Part shown: positions 16,267 through 24,690 of the stretch, piece after piece
Position numbering within the stretch: position 1 is the stretch's first letter
How the letters are laid out: the number at the start of each line of letters is the position of its first letter
Notes under the pieces: model-generated
What the model was told of the DNA's origin: nothing
Databases searched by the model: none
What the model saw: the letters and a program-made list of their open reading frames with translations, nothing else
Translations under genes and position numbers: made by a program
NCBI GenBank assembly: GCA_029249345.1
Contig: JAQWHM010000015.1
Coordinates: 1-64,000 of the forward strand
Reading direction: 5' to 3'
Source: UBA10348 sp002469915
GTDB taxonomy: Bacteria > Bacteroidota > Rhodothermia > Rhodothermales > UBA10348
DNA: 64,000 nt

Positions 16267-16830
16267 CTACTGCTTCTTGTTGACCGACTTGGGCATCTTC
16301 AAAGGAAGAATGGCACCATCGGTAATAATGTCTTGGAGTTCGGCGTCCGTAAAATCTGAGCCGGTAAGGTCTGCCCCAGTCAAGATCGTCTCGCTAAGGT
16401 GCGCGTTCTTAAATGACGTGTTACGGGCTGATGCGTTGAACAAAATAGCTTCGACCAAGCGAGCGCCAGAAAAATTGGACTGATCTAAAGATGCATAAGA
16501 CATGGTAACGAAGCTCAAGTCCGCATTGTTAAATTTCGTCTCGCGTGCTGATACTTGATTGAGATCTGAACCTGTTAGGTTAGCACCAGAAAGATCTGCA
16601 TGATCCAGATTGGCGCTTTCCAACTCTGTAACGGACAGGAAAATGCCTCTTAGGTTGGCATTCTCCCAGTTAATCTCTTCGAGAAAACGACCTGTGAGGT
16701 CCGCACCGCTAAGATCGGGTACGATTTCAGGATTTTCTTCTCTCCAATCGTTCCAGTATTCGACACCCTGGTCGAGAACTGCTATATGGCTAAAATTTGG
16801 CAAGGGCTGTCTTTGAAATTGAGTTGGCAC
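16267..16830 (-). CDS. Pentapeptide-repeat protein
   Basis: A 187-residue soluble protein. After about 40 N-terminal residues (VEYWNDWREENPEI) the chain is built from A(D/N)LXX pentapeptides, for example ADLTG, ANLRG, ADLSG, ANLTG and ADLTG, predicted to fold as a right-handed quadrilateral beta-helix. The start is a GTG at 16830. Such proteins can be DNA mimics, scaffolds or targets of unknown partners; nothing here distinguishes these. It has no signal peptide and its neighbours give no functional clue. Confidence 0.9.
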   Translation of the reverse strand: MPTQFQRQPLPNFSHIAVLDQGVEYWNDWREENPEIVPDLSGADLTGRFLEEINWENANLRGIFLSVTELESANLDHADLSGANLTGSDLNQVSARETKFNNADLSFVTMSYASLDQSNFSGARLVEAILFNASARNTSFKNAHLSETILTGADLTGSDFTDAELQDIITDGAILPLKMPKSVNKKQ

Positions 16831-16998
16831 AATAGGGAATCCATTACAGAATGCCCAATTACTTGTCAGGTTTTTATTGAGATCCCTTAATACTTAGAAA
16901 AGGGAAGCGTGGATCGGTGGTTCTTGAATTCGCATTCTGGCTTCTTATTGAGTACTGAATTCTTGAAGTCGAGCTTAGTGCCTCGTTCTATCCGGGGT

Positions 16999-17034
16999 AA
17001 AAAAAATCCTGATACTGCAGGCAGTACCAGGATT
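16999..17034 (-). terminator. Rho-independent terminator after tRNA-Ala
   Basis: On the minus strand a 13-bp stem (17022-17034 with 17005-17017, one U-G pair) is followed by eight U residues (plus-strand A-run 16999-17006). It starts 20 nt beyond the tRNA 3' end and ends the tRNA transcript. The rest of the gap 16831-16998 shows no gene I can support. Confidence 0.88.
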
Positions 17035-17053
17035 GATCTCGTCCGAGCGAGTG

Positions 17054-17126
<73 letters not shown>

Positions 17127-17144
17127 ATCTCCCGAAGGAGGCCG

Positions 17145-17174
17145 AAAATACGGATACGGACAACCGTCAAGCAA
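17145..17174 (-). promoter_or_regulatory. Possible promoter of tRNA-Ala
   Basis: On the minus strand TTGCTT (17174-17169) and TATTTT (17150-17145) are separated by 18 nt and end about 19 nt before the tRNA 5' end. The match to sigma-70 boxes is moderate. An overlapping TTGACG is only 14 nt from the same -10 box and so is less likely. Confidence 0.35.
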
Positions 17175-17228
17175 ATGGAAGGACCCGCTAACATGCGGCT
17201 TCCACAGTCAATTCATACGATTGAAGGT

Positions 17229-17699
17229 TTAGCGCGAAGAAAGGAGCGAAGCCAATGTACTTATGAACGCAGTGTACAGAGCTGATCCTATCCAAAGTCC
17301 TGTGACCAAGAAGGTGTTTCTGGCTCCTGCTTGAAGCGCCAACATGGTTACAAAGATTCCATTGTGCACGAGGGCGATAACAAAACCACCAAGTAGGGCC
17401 TGCCGAGGAAGAATCAAGAGACCTTCGCGTTCTGAACTGGGAAACAGACCCATCAAAAAGCCGATCATCGTCTTAACGAGCATGTGCATGCCCCATGTTC
17501 CGTAGACGGCGTCTAGCAAAAAACCGAAAAAGAAGCCTCCCAGAGCGCCCCATTGGCGGCCCTTACGAACGCCAAGCCAGGCCACAAATAGGAGTACGGC
17601 ATCCGGAAAGGCGCCCCATAAGGTCAGGCGTCCAAGAATCAGCCATTGAAGGAGAAATACTCCCAAGCCGAGGAAAAATGTGCGAATGGGTGCGGGCAT
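17229..17699 (-). CDS. mreD: Rod shape-determining protein MreD
   Basis: Inner-membrane protein of 156 aa with about five hydrophobic segments. The order of segments and the motifs LWGAFPDAVLLFVAWLGVRKG and GGFFFGFLLDAVYG match MreD, the integral-membrane part of the MreBCD elongation complex that guides peptidoglycan synthesis in rods. Unlike the usual arrangement, no mreB, mreC, pbp2 or rodA is next to it, so the assignment rests on the family pattern alone. The tRNA-Ala gene lies 103 nt downstream on the same strand. Confidence 0.65.
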   Translation of the reverse strand: MPAPIRTFFLGLGVFLLQWLILGRLTLWGAFPDAVLLFVAWLGVRKGRQWGALGGFFFGFLLDAVYGTWGMHMLVKTMIGFLMGLFPSSEREGLLILPRQALLGGFVIALVHNGIFVTMLALQAGARNTFLVTGLWIGSALYTAFISTLASLLSSR

Positions 17700-17816
17700 G
17701 TTCTAATCTACGAATCAATGGATCGAACATCTCTACCAATGTGGTCTGCGGAACCTGACTTGTGCTATCGGGTTCGGATCGTGCACTTCCACACGACTAG
17801 AAATTCTTTTTTAACG

Positions 17817-18101
17817 ATGGCTCAAAAGCCCAAGCAGAACACCAGAAATCGTAAATCCCGTCAGCAGCGGGGGCGAAAAAATGGAGTCATGGTGTTTACG
17901 AAAAAGAATTATTCTCTGTTGATCATTGGGCTAGTCATGATCGTTGTGGGATATGTCATTATGCGTATGGAGAATGAAGTGGATGGGGTCATATCCCTTT
18001 ACGTGGCTCCACTGTTGTTATTAGCAGGATACCTTGAGATCATTTATGCCATCATGTGGCGTCCTAAAGCAGAAGCGGCGCCAGCTGAGAAATCTGCTTA
18101 G
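17817..18101 (+). CDS. DUF3098-family small membrane protein
   Basis: A 94-residue protein with a basic N-terminus (QKPKQNTRNRKSRQQRGRK) and two membrane helices (about residues 33-49 and 58-77) in the pattern FTKKNYSLLIIGLVMIVVGY. This matches the DUF3098 family of Bacteroidota-like genomes, of unknown function and often near cell-division genes. The ATG at 17817 is chosen over upstream in-frame codons because the family begins with the basic tail. It is divergent from mreD. Confidence 0.8.
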   Translation: MAQKPKQNTRNRKSRQQRGRKNGVMVFTKKNYSLLIIGLVMIVVGYVIMRMENEVDGVISLYVAPLLLLAGYLEIIYAIMWRPKAEAAPAEKSA

Positions 18102-18117
18102 GCAAAGGCATCTTGGC

Positions 18118-19407
18118 TCAATCGTACAATAAGTACTTTTGCCGTTTTTGGTCAAAATCGGCTAACTCTTGCGCCCAGGCCGCTTCAAAATCCCGAGCAG
18201 ACCATCCCTTCTTCAGTGCCGATACTGTTTCATGAGATCCGGATAGCTTTGCCATCCAACTTTCATTGAAAAAGGTGGTTATGACGGAATCGGGAAGTTG
18301 CGCATAGGTCCTTGAAATGAGTTCGAGTCCGGCTCCCACGGAGCGAACCTGGTCAGGTTGCATCACGGAAATCGACACAGCGTTTAGTGGCACGTTTTCC
18401 CACTTTGGATAAGTAGACTTTCCAGGTATAGAAATAGGCGTAATCTGAATTGGTTCGATAGCTAAGCCCGGAAAATCAAGGGCCGCCAGACGTGAAGCAT
18501 CCATCCAGGGGGCGCCAACCGTCAAAAAAGGAGCGGGGGTGCCGCGGCCTTCGCTGGCACTGGTAGCCTCAAAAAAACAGGTGCCCGCATACATCAGGGC
18601 TGACTCGAACGTGGGAATATTTGGGCTTGAAGGAATCCACTCCATGCCCGTGTCTGGCCACAGCATATCTCTGTGCCATCCTGTCATTTCAATAATTTGC
18701 AGATCCATGTATCCCAGATCTGGTATCCAGGCCTCTCCCAGAATCATCTGGGATAATTCACCAGCCGTGAGTCCATAACGCGTCGGGATGGGATACTGGC
18801 CAACGAAAGACACTAAGGTGGTATCCAACACATTTCCTTCCATTGTGACACCGCCGAGAGGATTGGGCCGGTCTAGCACATAGAACGGAATGCCCGCCTT
18901 AGCTGCGGACTTCATGGCCAGGCCCATGGTAGATATAAACGTATAGAACCGTGAGCCGACATCTTGAATATCAAACACGAGGGCATCCACACCTCGAAGC
19001 ATCTCAGGAGTTGGACTTCGGTTTTCCCCGTATAGACTATAGACCGGGGCGCCGGTGGCATCATCTATGCCGTCAGCTATTTTTGCTCCTGCATCTTCAT
19101 CGCCTCGAATACCGTGCTCGGGACCAAAGAGGGCCGCGATTGTTACATTAGACGACTCATGCATCAAATCGATTAGGTGCCGACCATTCGACCTGGACGT
19201 GTGATTCACGATCAGGCCCACCCGCATTCCTTTAAGCTCTTGAAATCCTGACTGCACTAGCACGTCAGCACCGGTTAAAACCTCTGAAAAGGCAGAAGGC
19301 GGGCGGTCGTCGCGATCTATGATCGCGCCATCCGCCCGCCCACCGGAATCATCACAAGCTGACAAGGTCAGCATCGTGGCCAGAAAAAAGACTGACCTGA
19401 AAAACAT
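18118..19407 (-). CDS. namZ: Exo-beta-N-acetylmuramidase NamZ (DUF1343) lipoprotein
   Basis: Lipoprotein (lipobox LSAC, Cys 18) of 429 aa with the DUF1343 domain. Members such as NamZ remove terminal MurNAc from peptidoglycan fragments for cell-wall recycling. Family hallmarks are visible: GMRVGLIVNHTS, AALFGPEHGIRG, PVYSLYGENRSP, VFDIQDVGSRFYTF, VLDRPNPLGG and TFFEATSASEGRGT. The ATG at 19407 is preferred over the longer frame since it opens with the lipoprotein signal and lies just after the ndk stop with a 1-nt gap, so the two genes are coupled. A 43-nt imperfect hairpin lies in the linker after the lipobox. Confidence 0.92.
   Translation of the reverse strand: MFFRSVFFLATMLTLSACDDSGGRADGAIIDRDDRPPSAFSEVLTGADVLVQSGFQELKGMRVGLIVNHTSRSNGRHLIDLMHESSNVTIAALFGPEHGIRGDEDAGAKIADGIDDATGAPVYSLYGENRSPTPEMLRGVDALVFDIQDVGSRFYTFISTMGLAMKSAAKAGIPFYVLDRPNPLGGVTMEGNVLDTTLVSFVGQYPIPTRYGLTAGELSQMILGEAWIPDLGYMDLQIIEMTGWHRDMLWPDTGMEWIPSSPNIPTFESALMYAGTCFFEATSASEGRGTPAPFLTVGAPWMDASRLAALDFPGLAIEPIQITPISIPGKSTYPKWENVPLNAVSISVMQPDQVRSVGAGLELISRTYAQLPDSVITTFFNESWMAKLSGSHETVSALKKGWSARDFEAAWAQELADFDQKRQKYLLYD
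19298..19340. repeat. Nested hairpin inside namZ
   Basis: Outer 9-bp GC stem (19298-19306 with 19332-19340), a small internal loop, and an inner 7-bp stem (19311-19317 with 19321-19327) with a TAT loop. It encodes about residues 23-37, the linker between the lipidated Cys and the enzyme domain. Confidence 0.8.
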
Positions 19408-19408
19408 A

Positions 19409-19840
19409 CTAGCTCGCGTTGTTGATGATCTCCACTTCTGGGAAGTAGTAGTTCGACTCAAGAACGCCGTTTTCAACTGAATCGGAGCCATGTACAATGT
19501 TTTGTCCTTTGTTATCCGCAAAATCATGACGGATAGTACCAGCATCTGCCTCAGCAGGATCCGTTGCACCAATCAGAGTACGAAAATCGGCAACGGCGTT
19601 TTCTTTTTCCAGCACAATAGGTACGCAAGGACCTGAGGACATGAAGTCTACAAGCTCTCCAAAAAATGGACGCTCGCTATGGACAGAGTAAAATCCACCT
19701 GCTTCAGCCGTGGACAGGTTGATCATCTTCAGAGCACAGACCTTAAAGCCGGCATCTTGCATGCGTCGGATGACTTCTCCAATTAGGTTTTTGCGGACAC
19801 AGTCCGGCTTCAAAATGGCAAGGGTGCGTTCAATAGCCAT
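19409..19840 (-). CDS. ndk: Nucleoside-diphosphate kinase
   Basis: Transfers the gamma phosphate between nucleoside triphosphates and diphosphates through a phosphohistidine. The protein is 143 aa, normal for the family. Active-site residues are all present: K11 in LKPDCV, Arg in GTIRHDF, and the phosphorylated H117 in NIVHGSDS. The ATG at 19840 is chosen over the longer frame because the family begins MAIERTLAI. It is the first gene of an ndk-namZ pair. The gap to the divergent gene at 20100 (about 260 nt) holds the promoters; I see no strong consensus there. Confidence 0.97.
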   Translation of the reverse strand: MAIERTLAILKPDCVRKNLIGEVIRRMQDAGFKVCALKMINLSTAEAGGFYSVHSERPFFGELVDFMSSGPCVPIVLEKENAVADFRTLIGATDPAEADAGTIRHDFADNKGQNIVHGSDSVENGVLESNYYFPEVEIINNAS

Positions 19841-20099
19841 GAGAACTTTGAGTTTTGAGTTTGAAATAGATTCAGTACTTGAAAATACAGCGATAATTCG
19901 GCTCTCCCGGTGCTTTTGCAAGGAAAAACACGTGAATCAGGCATAGGTATAGTACGCTCCTCAGTCAAAAGAAAGCATAACTTACCTCACTGTTCGGTGG
20001 TCTTTCTGGTGAATCACTTCATCGTAAAAATAGACTTCGTGACCGTTATGCACGATACTGTAATCCTCACGCTGTCCATCACAGAACGCGTAGCTACCC

Positions 20100-21209
20100 A
20101 TGAATTCATACGATTGGAGTGCTTTTAGAGATCAGTTTCCTGCGCTGAAGAACAGGACGTATTTGAATACGGCCGGTGGGGGAGTGATGGCTAGGAAGGT
20201 GGCAGACGCAGCCCATCAGTATTACAACGAGTCCGTGGAGCAAGGGGACGTATTTTGGGGGCAGTGGTTGGTTCGGTCTGAGAAGGACCGGCATTTTGTA
20301 GCGCATTTCATTGGAGCCAGGCCTGAATCTGTCGCTTTCTTGCAGAATGCATCTCTTGGTTTGAACATTGTTGCCCGAAGTTTTCCGTCGGAAAGTCGCT
20401 GTCTTGCGGTCCGGCCCGAATTCCCATCGTGTACAACGCCCTTTATTCGGGCCGGACATCAGATGTCCTTTATTGAAACGACTCTAGATGGATTTGTGGA
20501 TGCTGAAATAATTGAATCAGCACTAAAAGAGCACCCCGTTGATGTCTTTATCCTAAGTTCAGTCCAGTTTGCCAACGGGTTCAGGGCCGATTTGGCTTCT
20601 ATTGGAGCGGTGTGTAGACGTTTTGGAGTGTCTTTCGTTGTTGATGCAACGCAATCCATCGGAGCGTTTGACATTCATTTGGAGCGGGACCTGATTGATG
20701 CACTCGTCTTCAGCGGCTACAAATGGGCCACGGCAGGATATGGAAATGCCGTGCTCGCTACCGGATCTGGTTGGTCTAATTCGGACCCGCCATTAGTAGG
20801 CTGGCGAAGTGCAAAGCGGGCCTATGATCTAGAAAATGACCGGCTTGATCTGCATAAAGAAGGCATTGGGCATGAAATGGGGCACCCACCATTTCCAGGC
20901 ATATTCGCCATGGCCGCTGCCTTGCGTGTATTGTCAGAGCCGGGAATACATCAAATTTCTGAACGCATTCAGGCCTTAGTAGGTTACCTGCGATCAGGTC
21001 TTGAGGATAAGGGCATCCGCATGCGATCCAACGGGAATCCCGCCTGTTCTTCTGGTATTGTTTTGGCTGAAGTCAAGGATGCCGATTCTGTAAAACAGCA
21101 ATTACAAGAACAGCAAATCTGGGTTACAGCGAGACAGGGAGGGCTTCGGGTCTCCATCCATGCCTACAATGCAGCTGAAGATGTCGAGCGATTTCTTACG
21201 GCCCTTTAA
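20100..21209 (+). CDS. Class V aminotransferase (cysteine desulfurase-like)
   Basis: PLP-dependent fold-type I enzyme of 369 aa, related to cysteine desulfurases and isopenicillin-N-epimerase-like proteins. The PLP lysine is K208 in FSGYKWATAGYGNAV; D182 and Q185 in VVDATQSIG bind the cofactor pyridine. The N-terminal YLNTAGGGVM is the family start. There is no SufS-type or IscS-type active-site cysteine loop that I can identify with confidence, so the reaction remains open. It ends 4 nt inside the convergent response-regulator gene. Confidence 0.88.
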   Translation: MNSYDWSAFRDQFPALKNRTYLNTAGGGVMARKVADAAHQYYNESVEQGDVFWGQWLVRSEKDRHFVAHFIGARPESVAFLQNASLGLNIVARSFPSESRCLAVRPEFPSCTTPFIRAGHQMSFIETTLDGFVDAEIIESALKEHPVDVFILSSVQFANGFRADLASIGAVCRRFGVSFVVDATQSIGAFDIHLERDLIDALVFSGYKWATAGYGNAVLATGSGWSNSDPPLVGWRSAKRAYDLENDRLDLHKEGIGHEMGHPPFPGIFAMAAALRVLSEPGIHQISERIQALVGYLRSGLEDKGIRMRSNGNPACSSGIVLAEVKDADSVKQQLQEQQIWVTARQGGLRVSIHAYNAAEDVERFLTAL

Positions 21210-22402
21210 AGGCCACGGTTAGTTGAACCAGCCCCTTCGGAAAAAGGAGAGAACCAACGGGGATTCTGTGAAACCGATTCTCGATCACGGCTGGCTTCTC
21301 TTTCAAGCCAGAACATCAAAATGTCATCTCCATATTCGCTTTTGGAACTATCAGCAAGCACATTGTTGATAATCGTGTGCACCGGATCTGGTTTGCCATA
21401 TGCAGTTGCTGCATATCTTAAGATACCTTCTTCACCAAGCTGCTCGCCTGATTTGAGTTCTTGTTCCAGCAGTCCATCTGTATAGGTAATCAGACTTGTT
21501 CCAGGCTGTAATACTAGTGATGTGTCTTTAAATTCTGCTGATGGATCAAGCCCAAGAATCATGTCAGAATGTTGAACAATCTCTGCGCCTCTAGGACCTA
21601 CCATTACAGGGCGACAATGACCTGCGTTGGCATACGTCACTAAATTACGAGCTGGCTCCCATTTCAAGAGTAATAACGAAGCAAACGTGTCTTCAAGCGG
21701 TGGATCATCCATCAGAACCTGGTTGACGCGAGTCATTACTTCAGCAGGTGAAGTCGTTGTGCGTAGCAAGGTATGCAAGGTTGAGCGGACATAGCCCAAG
21801 AAGCTAAATGCATAGAACTTGGCCTGCAGACCTTTCCCCATCACATCACCGATCGTGATAAAAAAGGTGCCAGGTTTTGGTTCACTCCAGTCAAATAAGT
21901 CACCACCACCGTGTTCTTTCGGAGCACTGTGGAAAAATGTGCGGTATCCATCTGCAAGCGGCAGATTCTTCGGCATGAGCTTCTGTGAGAAGTCCTGACC
22001 GATTTTAGCGTCTAGCTGATTCTGAAAGATAGCCGTTCGTTCAAGCAAGCGTTCAACTCGCGACAGGAGCTGATCAATATCAAACGGCTTTGTAATGTAA
22101 TCGTCCACTCCCGTACGGCGGCCCTTGAGCCTACTGGCTTCATCGGCTTTGGCAGTGAGGAATATGAACGGAATAGCGCGGGTTTCTTGGCGTTCTTGAA
22201 GGGCTGCCTGCAAGGCAAAACCATCCATTTTCGGCATCATGATGTCGGAAATGATCAAGTTTGGAAGCTCCTCAGAAATACGTTCTATAGCTTCCTCACC
22301 GTTTGCAGCGGTGCTGACTTTGTATTGCTTACCCAGGCGATACTCCAAGAGCCGTCGCAGGGTATGCTCATCTTCTACTACGAGAATGGAATGTTGAGAC
22401 AT
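21206..22402 (-). CDS. Response regulator with PP2C (RsbU-type) phosphatase domain
   Basis: A 398-residue cytoplasmic protein. Residues 1-125 are a receiver domain with phospho-acceptor D53 (IISDIMMPKMDG) and K105 (YITKPF). The rest (about 150-375) is a SpoIIE/RsbU PPM phosphatase with the metal-binding motifs GGGDLFDW and GDVMGKGLQA, then AGHCRPV and YTDGLLE. It should dephosphorylate the STAS protein encoded two genes upstream when its receiver is phosphorylated. The start overlaps the RsbW-like gene by 25 nt. No cognate kinase is adjacent. Confidence 0.93.
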   Translation of the reverse strand: MSQHSILVVEDEHTLRRLLEYRLGKQYKVSTAANGEEAIERISEELPNLIISDIMMPKMDGFALQAALQERQETRAIPFIFLTAKADEASRLKGRRTGVDDYITKPFDIDQLLSRVERLLERTAIFQNQLDAKIGQDFSQKLMPKNLPLADGYRTFFHSAPKEHGGGDLFDWSEPKPGTFFITIGDVMGKGLQAKFYAFSFLGYVRSTLHTLLRTTTSPAEVMTRVNQVLMDDPPLEDTFASLLLLKWEPARNLVTYANAGHCRPVMVGPRGAEIVQHSDMILGLDPSAEFKDTSLVLQPGTSLITYTDGLLEQELKSGEQLGEEGILRYAATAYGKPDPVHTIINNVLADSSKSEYGDDILMFWLEREASRDRESVSQNPRWFSPFSEGAGSTNRGL

Positions 22403-22833
22403 GGATCTGCGTCGGACGAAACTGTGAACTCTAATCGCTGCATACCATTGTTGGTCTCCGAATAATCGAAAGCCTCGGTTGCTGCGTTGAGCATGAGGAG
22501 ACCCATTCCACGTTCGGGAAAGGGCTTAAGGGCTTGTTTCTGAACTTCCAGTCTGTCCAAAAGGCTAAAGCCTGCTGAGTTATCCTGGATAATACAACGT
22601 ACTCGTCGTCCGTTAGGAATTACATCCAAAGTCACCTCTGGCTTCTGTGTACCGAAGTCGGCATACTGAACCAGATTGGCGAACCACTCGTGCACTGCTA
22701 AGCGGAAGAGATGAATGGTTTCGATATCCAGATGAGAGAGAAGTGCTCCTTCTTGCTCCCAGCTTTCAAACAAACCATGCAACTCGTCGATAACAACGTC
22801 GAGGCCGGTAAATGATTGGCGTGTAATTTCCAT
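22378..22833 (-). CDS. RsbW-like serine kinase/anti-sigma factor
   Basis: GHKL-fold ATPase of the RsbW/SpoIIAB type, 151 aa. N box HEWFANLVQYA, G1-like DNSAGFSLLDRL and G2-like ERGMGLLMLNAATEAFDY are present. It is expected either to sequester a sigma factor or another partner, or to phosphorylate the STAS antagonist in the upstream gene. The target sigma factor is not encoded next to it. It overlaps the downstream response-regulator/phosphatase gene, consistent with one operon. Confidence 0.88.
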   Translation of the reverse strand: MEITRQSFTGLDVVIDELHGLFESWEQEGALLSHLDIETIHLFRLAVHEWFANLVQYADFGTQKPEVTLDVIPNGRRVRCIIQDNSAGFSLLDRLEVQKQALKPFPERGMGLLMLNAATEAFDYSETNNGMQRLEFTVSSDADPCLNIPFS

Positions 22834-22870
22834 TTCTCTCAGGTGAGGAGATCAGAAAAGGTGAATTGGA

Positions 22871-23224
22871 TTATCTAATTGTATCGCGTGCGACGTCGAC
22901 CGTCGGGAATTGACGGAAAACTTTGTACGTACGCGTCAACTGAACTACCACTTGAACGGGGCGAGATACTGAAGCGAATACGACTTGGCCACTCATGGGA
23001 GAGACCTGGCGGTACAGCGAAAAAATGGAGCCTAGACCTGTAGAGTCGAGTATGCCCGTATTGGTGAAGTCCAGAATGAAATTCCTTACTCCATTACGAA
23101 CCTGATCCTGTGATGCTGCCTTAAATTCGGCAGCATTCCGGAAGTCTAATGCCTTGCCAACCCGAATCACGACACTATCGTGTGTGACGGGCTCGATTGA
23201 AAAATTCATGGTTGTCGCTTGCAT
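22871..23224 (-). CDS. STAS-domain anti-sigma-factor antagonist (RsbV-like)
   Basis: Small STAS protein (117 aa) of the RsbV/SpoIIAA family. The phosphorylated serine is S61 in GILDSTGLGSIFSLYR, preceded by the typical strand FILDFTNT. The unphosphorylated form should bind the RsbW-like kinase and release its target. First gene of the three-gene module. A start five codons later (MNFSIEP) is also possible. Confidence 0.9.
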   Translation of the reverse strand: MQATTMNFSIEPVTHDSVVIRVGKALDFRNAAEFKAASQDQVRNGVRNFILDFTNTGILDSTGLGSIFSLYRQVSPMSGQVVFASVSRPVQVVVQLTRTYKVFRQFPTVDVARDTIR

Positions 23225-23388
23225 GACCTTATGTGTGCTGTTTGTGCTTAATACACTTACTCAGATTATCGGCAACTCAACAACAAACTAAAGCGCTTTA
23301 TTGGTCGTAATATTGGCAGTTTGGATGTGATCCGTATAGAAGGTCCCCCAGCTTGCTCTCTTACTAATATAGACCGAACCTGACTCGA

Positions 23389-24078
23389 ATGGAATTCACA
23401 CATAATGGACCAGATGTATTGAGGCTTGGTATCGTGTTTTTTGAGGGCGTTCGAGCGGTCGAACCTAGCTCTTTGCTTAATAATGCATTGAAAGAGCGCC
23501 TTTTGGAACTGGGGGCAGGGCTTACCCTTGATGAGGACGTTTATAGGACCCAAGTAAGGGATGTGTTTAGAAATGGAAGCTATAAACCAACAGGTAGGGC
23601 AAAACCGGCCAGCGAATATCTCCTTAGGGCCGCTTCAGAATCCAATTTTCCTAGAATCAATACGTTGGTAGATTGCTGTAATTATCTGAGCATAGCGAGT
23701 TTGTTACCGATTTCTATTTGGGATGCAGAGAGAGCCAACACGGATACTTTCGTTTTTAGACTGGGATTCGAGGACGAAGAATACACATTTAACTCCGCCG
23801 GGCATGTAATTCGCCTCAGGGATTTGATTGTGGGATGTCGGGTTCTCCCAGATAATAAGACGGCTGCAATCGTCAACGCCGTGAAAGACTCCATGGCCAC
23901 GAAGACCAACGAGCACTCTTCCGTAGTCGCAGCTGCGGTTTATGCGCCGATGCACGAGGGGCCGACCATGACCCTGGAAAAGGTGTGTACTTCTTTCGTG
24001 GAGATTGTATCGGCTACCTCTACTTCATGCACCGGAAAATGGCGGATTTTGACGGCCGGAGAAACTGTCCATCTCTAA
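23389..24078 (+). CDS. B3/B4 tRNA-editing-like domain protein
   Basis: A 229-residue protein built around the B3/B4 domain found in the beta subunit of phenylalanyl-tRNA synthetase (PheT). The visible matches are ASEYLLRAASESNFPRINTLVDCCNYLS and, towards the end, VYAPMHEGPTMTL. Free-standing members may edit or bind mischarged tRNA; function here is inferred from the family only. It is not next to pheT. The upstream gap contains only the divergent start of the STAS gene. Confidence 0.8.
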   Translation: MEFTHNGPDVLRLGIVFFEGVRAVEPSSLLNNALKERLLELGAGLTLDEDVYRTQVRDVFRNGSYKPTGRAKPASEYLLRAASESNFPRINTLVDCCNYLSIASLLPISIWDAERANTDTFVFRLGFEDEEYTFNSAGHVIRLRDLIVGCRVLPDNKTAAIVNAVKDSMATKTNEHSSVVAAAVYAPMHEGPTMTLEKVCTSFVEIVSATSTSCTGKWRILTAGETVHL

Positions 24079-24123
24079 CTGAATTACATTAGTATTATCT
24101 CAAAAGAAAATCATCCGCGGTAC

Positions 24124-24690
24124 ATGTCACGATTAAGTCTCCTTTTTGCTACCGGCTGCCTGCTCTTTGCAGCAGGTTGTCGCATGCATGAAACTGGAGT
24201 AACCGTGCAGTCCTTAATGGATGAAGAAGGACCGACTTCGGAGAGTTGGAGTCCGATCATGCACATTTCAGAGGACGGGAAACCACGGCTTCGGCTGGAG
24301 GCTGGTTATATGGCTCGATATGAAACTGCAGATAGTACGTATCTCGTGATGAGTGTATTGAGTGAGGATTCCCCTAGAGTACGAGTTGATATTTTTGATG
24401 CAGCGGGGGATTCGAGCGCTATCGTACTTTCAGATCGGATTATGTATTTCGAACGCGAACAACGATTTGTGGCAGAAGGAGATGTAGTTGTTCAGTCACA
24501 CGAGGATAGGTGGATCTATTCCGAACATCTGGCATGGACTGAACGAACTGCGCGTATTCATACTCCAGGCTACGCAACGATTCAGACCCCTACTCAGACG
24601 ATGAGTGGATATGGATTAGACGCGGACGAAGACCTTCAGGATTTCAGCATGAAAAATGCGAGTGGAGTCGTGATTGTTGAAGATGAATAA
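24124..24690 (+). CDS. lptC: LPS-export periplasmic protein LptC
   Basis: Lipoprotein (signal with FAAGC, about Cys 19) of 188 aa. The LptC pattern is visible: a short linker, then beta-jellyroll strands such as GKPRLRLEAGYMARYETADSTYLVM, and AEGDVVVQSHEDRWIYSEHLAW, which belong to the LptC/OstA fold. LptC docks LptA to the LptBFG transporter. Here the membrane anchor is a lipidated cysteine instead of a helix. The stop overlaps the start of the OstA-like gene by 8 nt, so lptC, the OstA-like gene and lptB form one operon. Confidence 0.88.
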   Translation: MSRLSLLFATGCLLFAAGCRMHETGVTVQSLMDEEGPTSESWSPIMHISEDGKPRLRLEAGYMARYETADSTYLVMSVLSEDSPRVRVDIFDAAGDSSAIVLSDRIMYFEREQRFVAEGDVVVQSHEDRWIYSEHLAWTERTARIHTPGYATIQTPTQTMSGYGLDADEDLQDFSMKNASGVVIVEDE

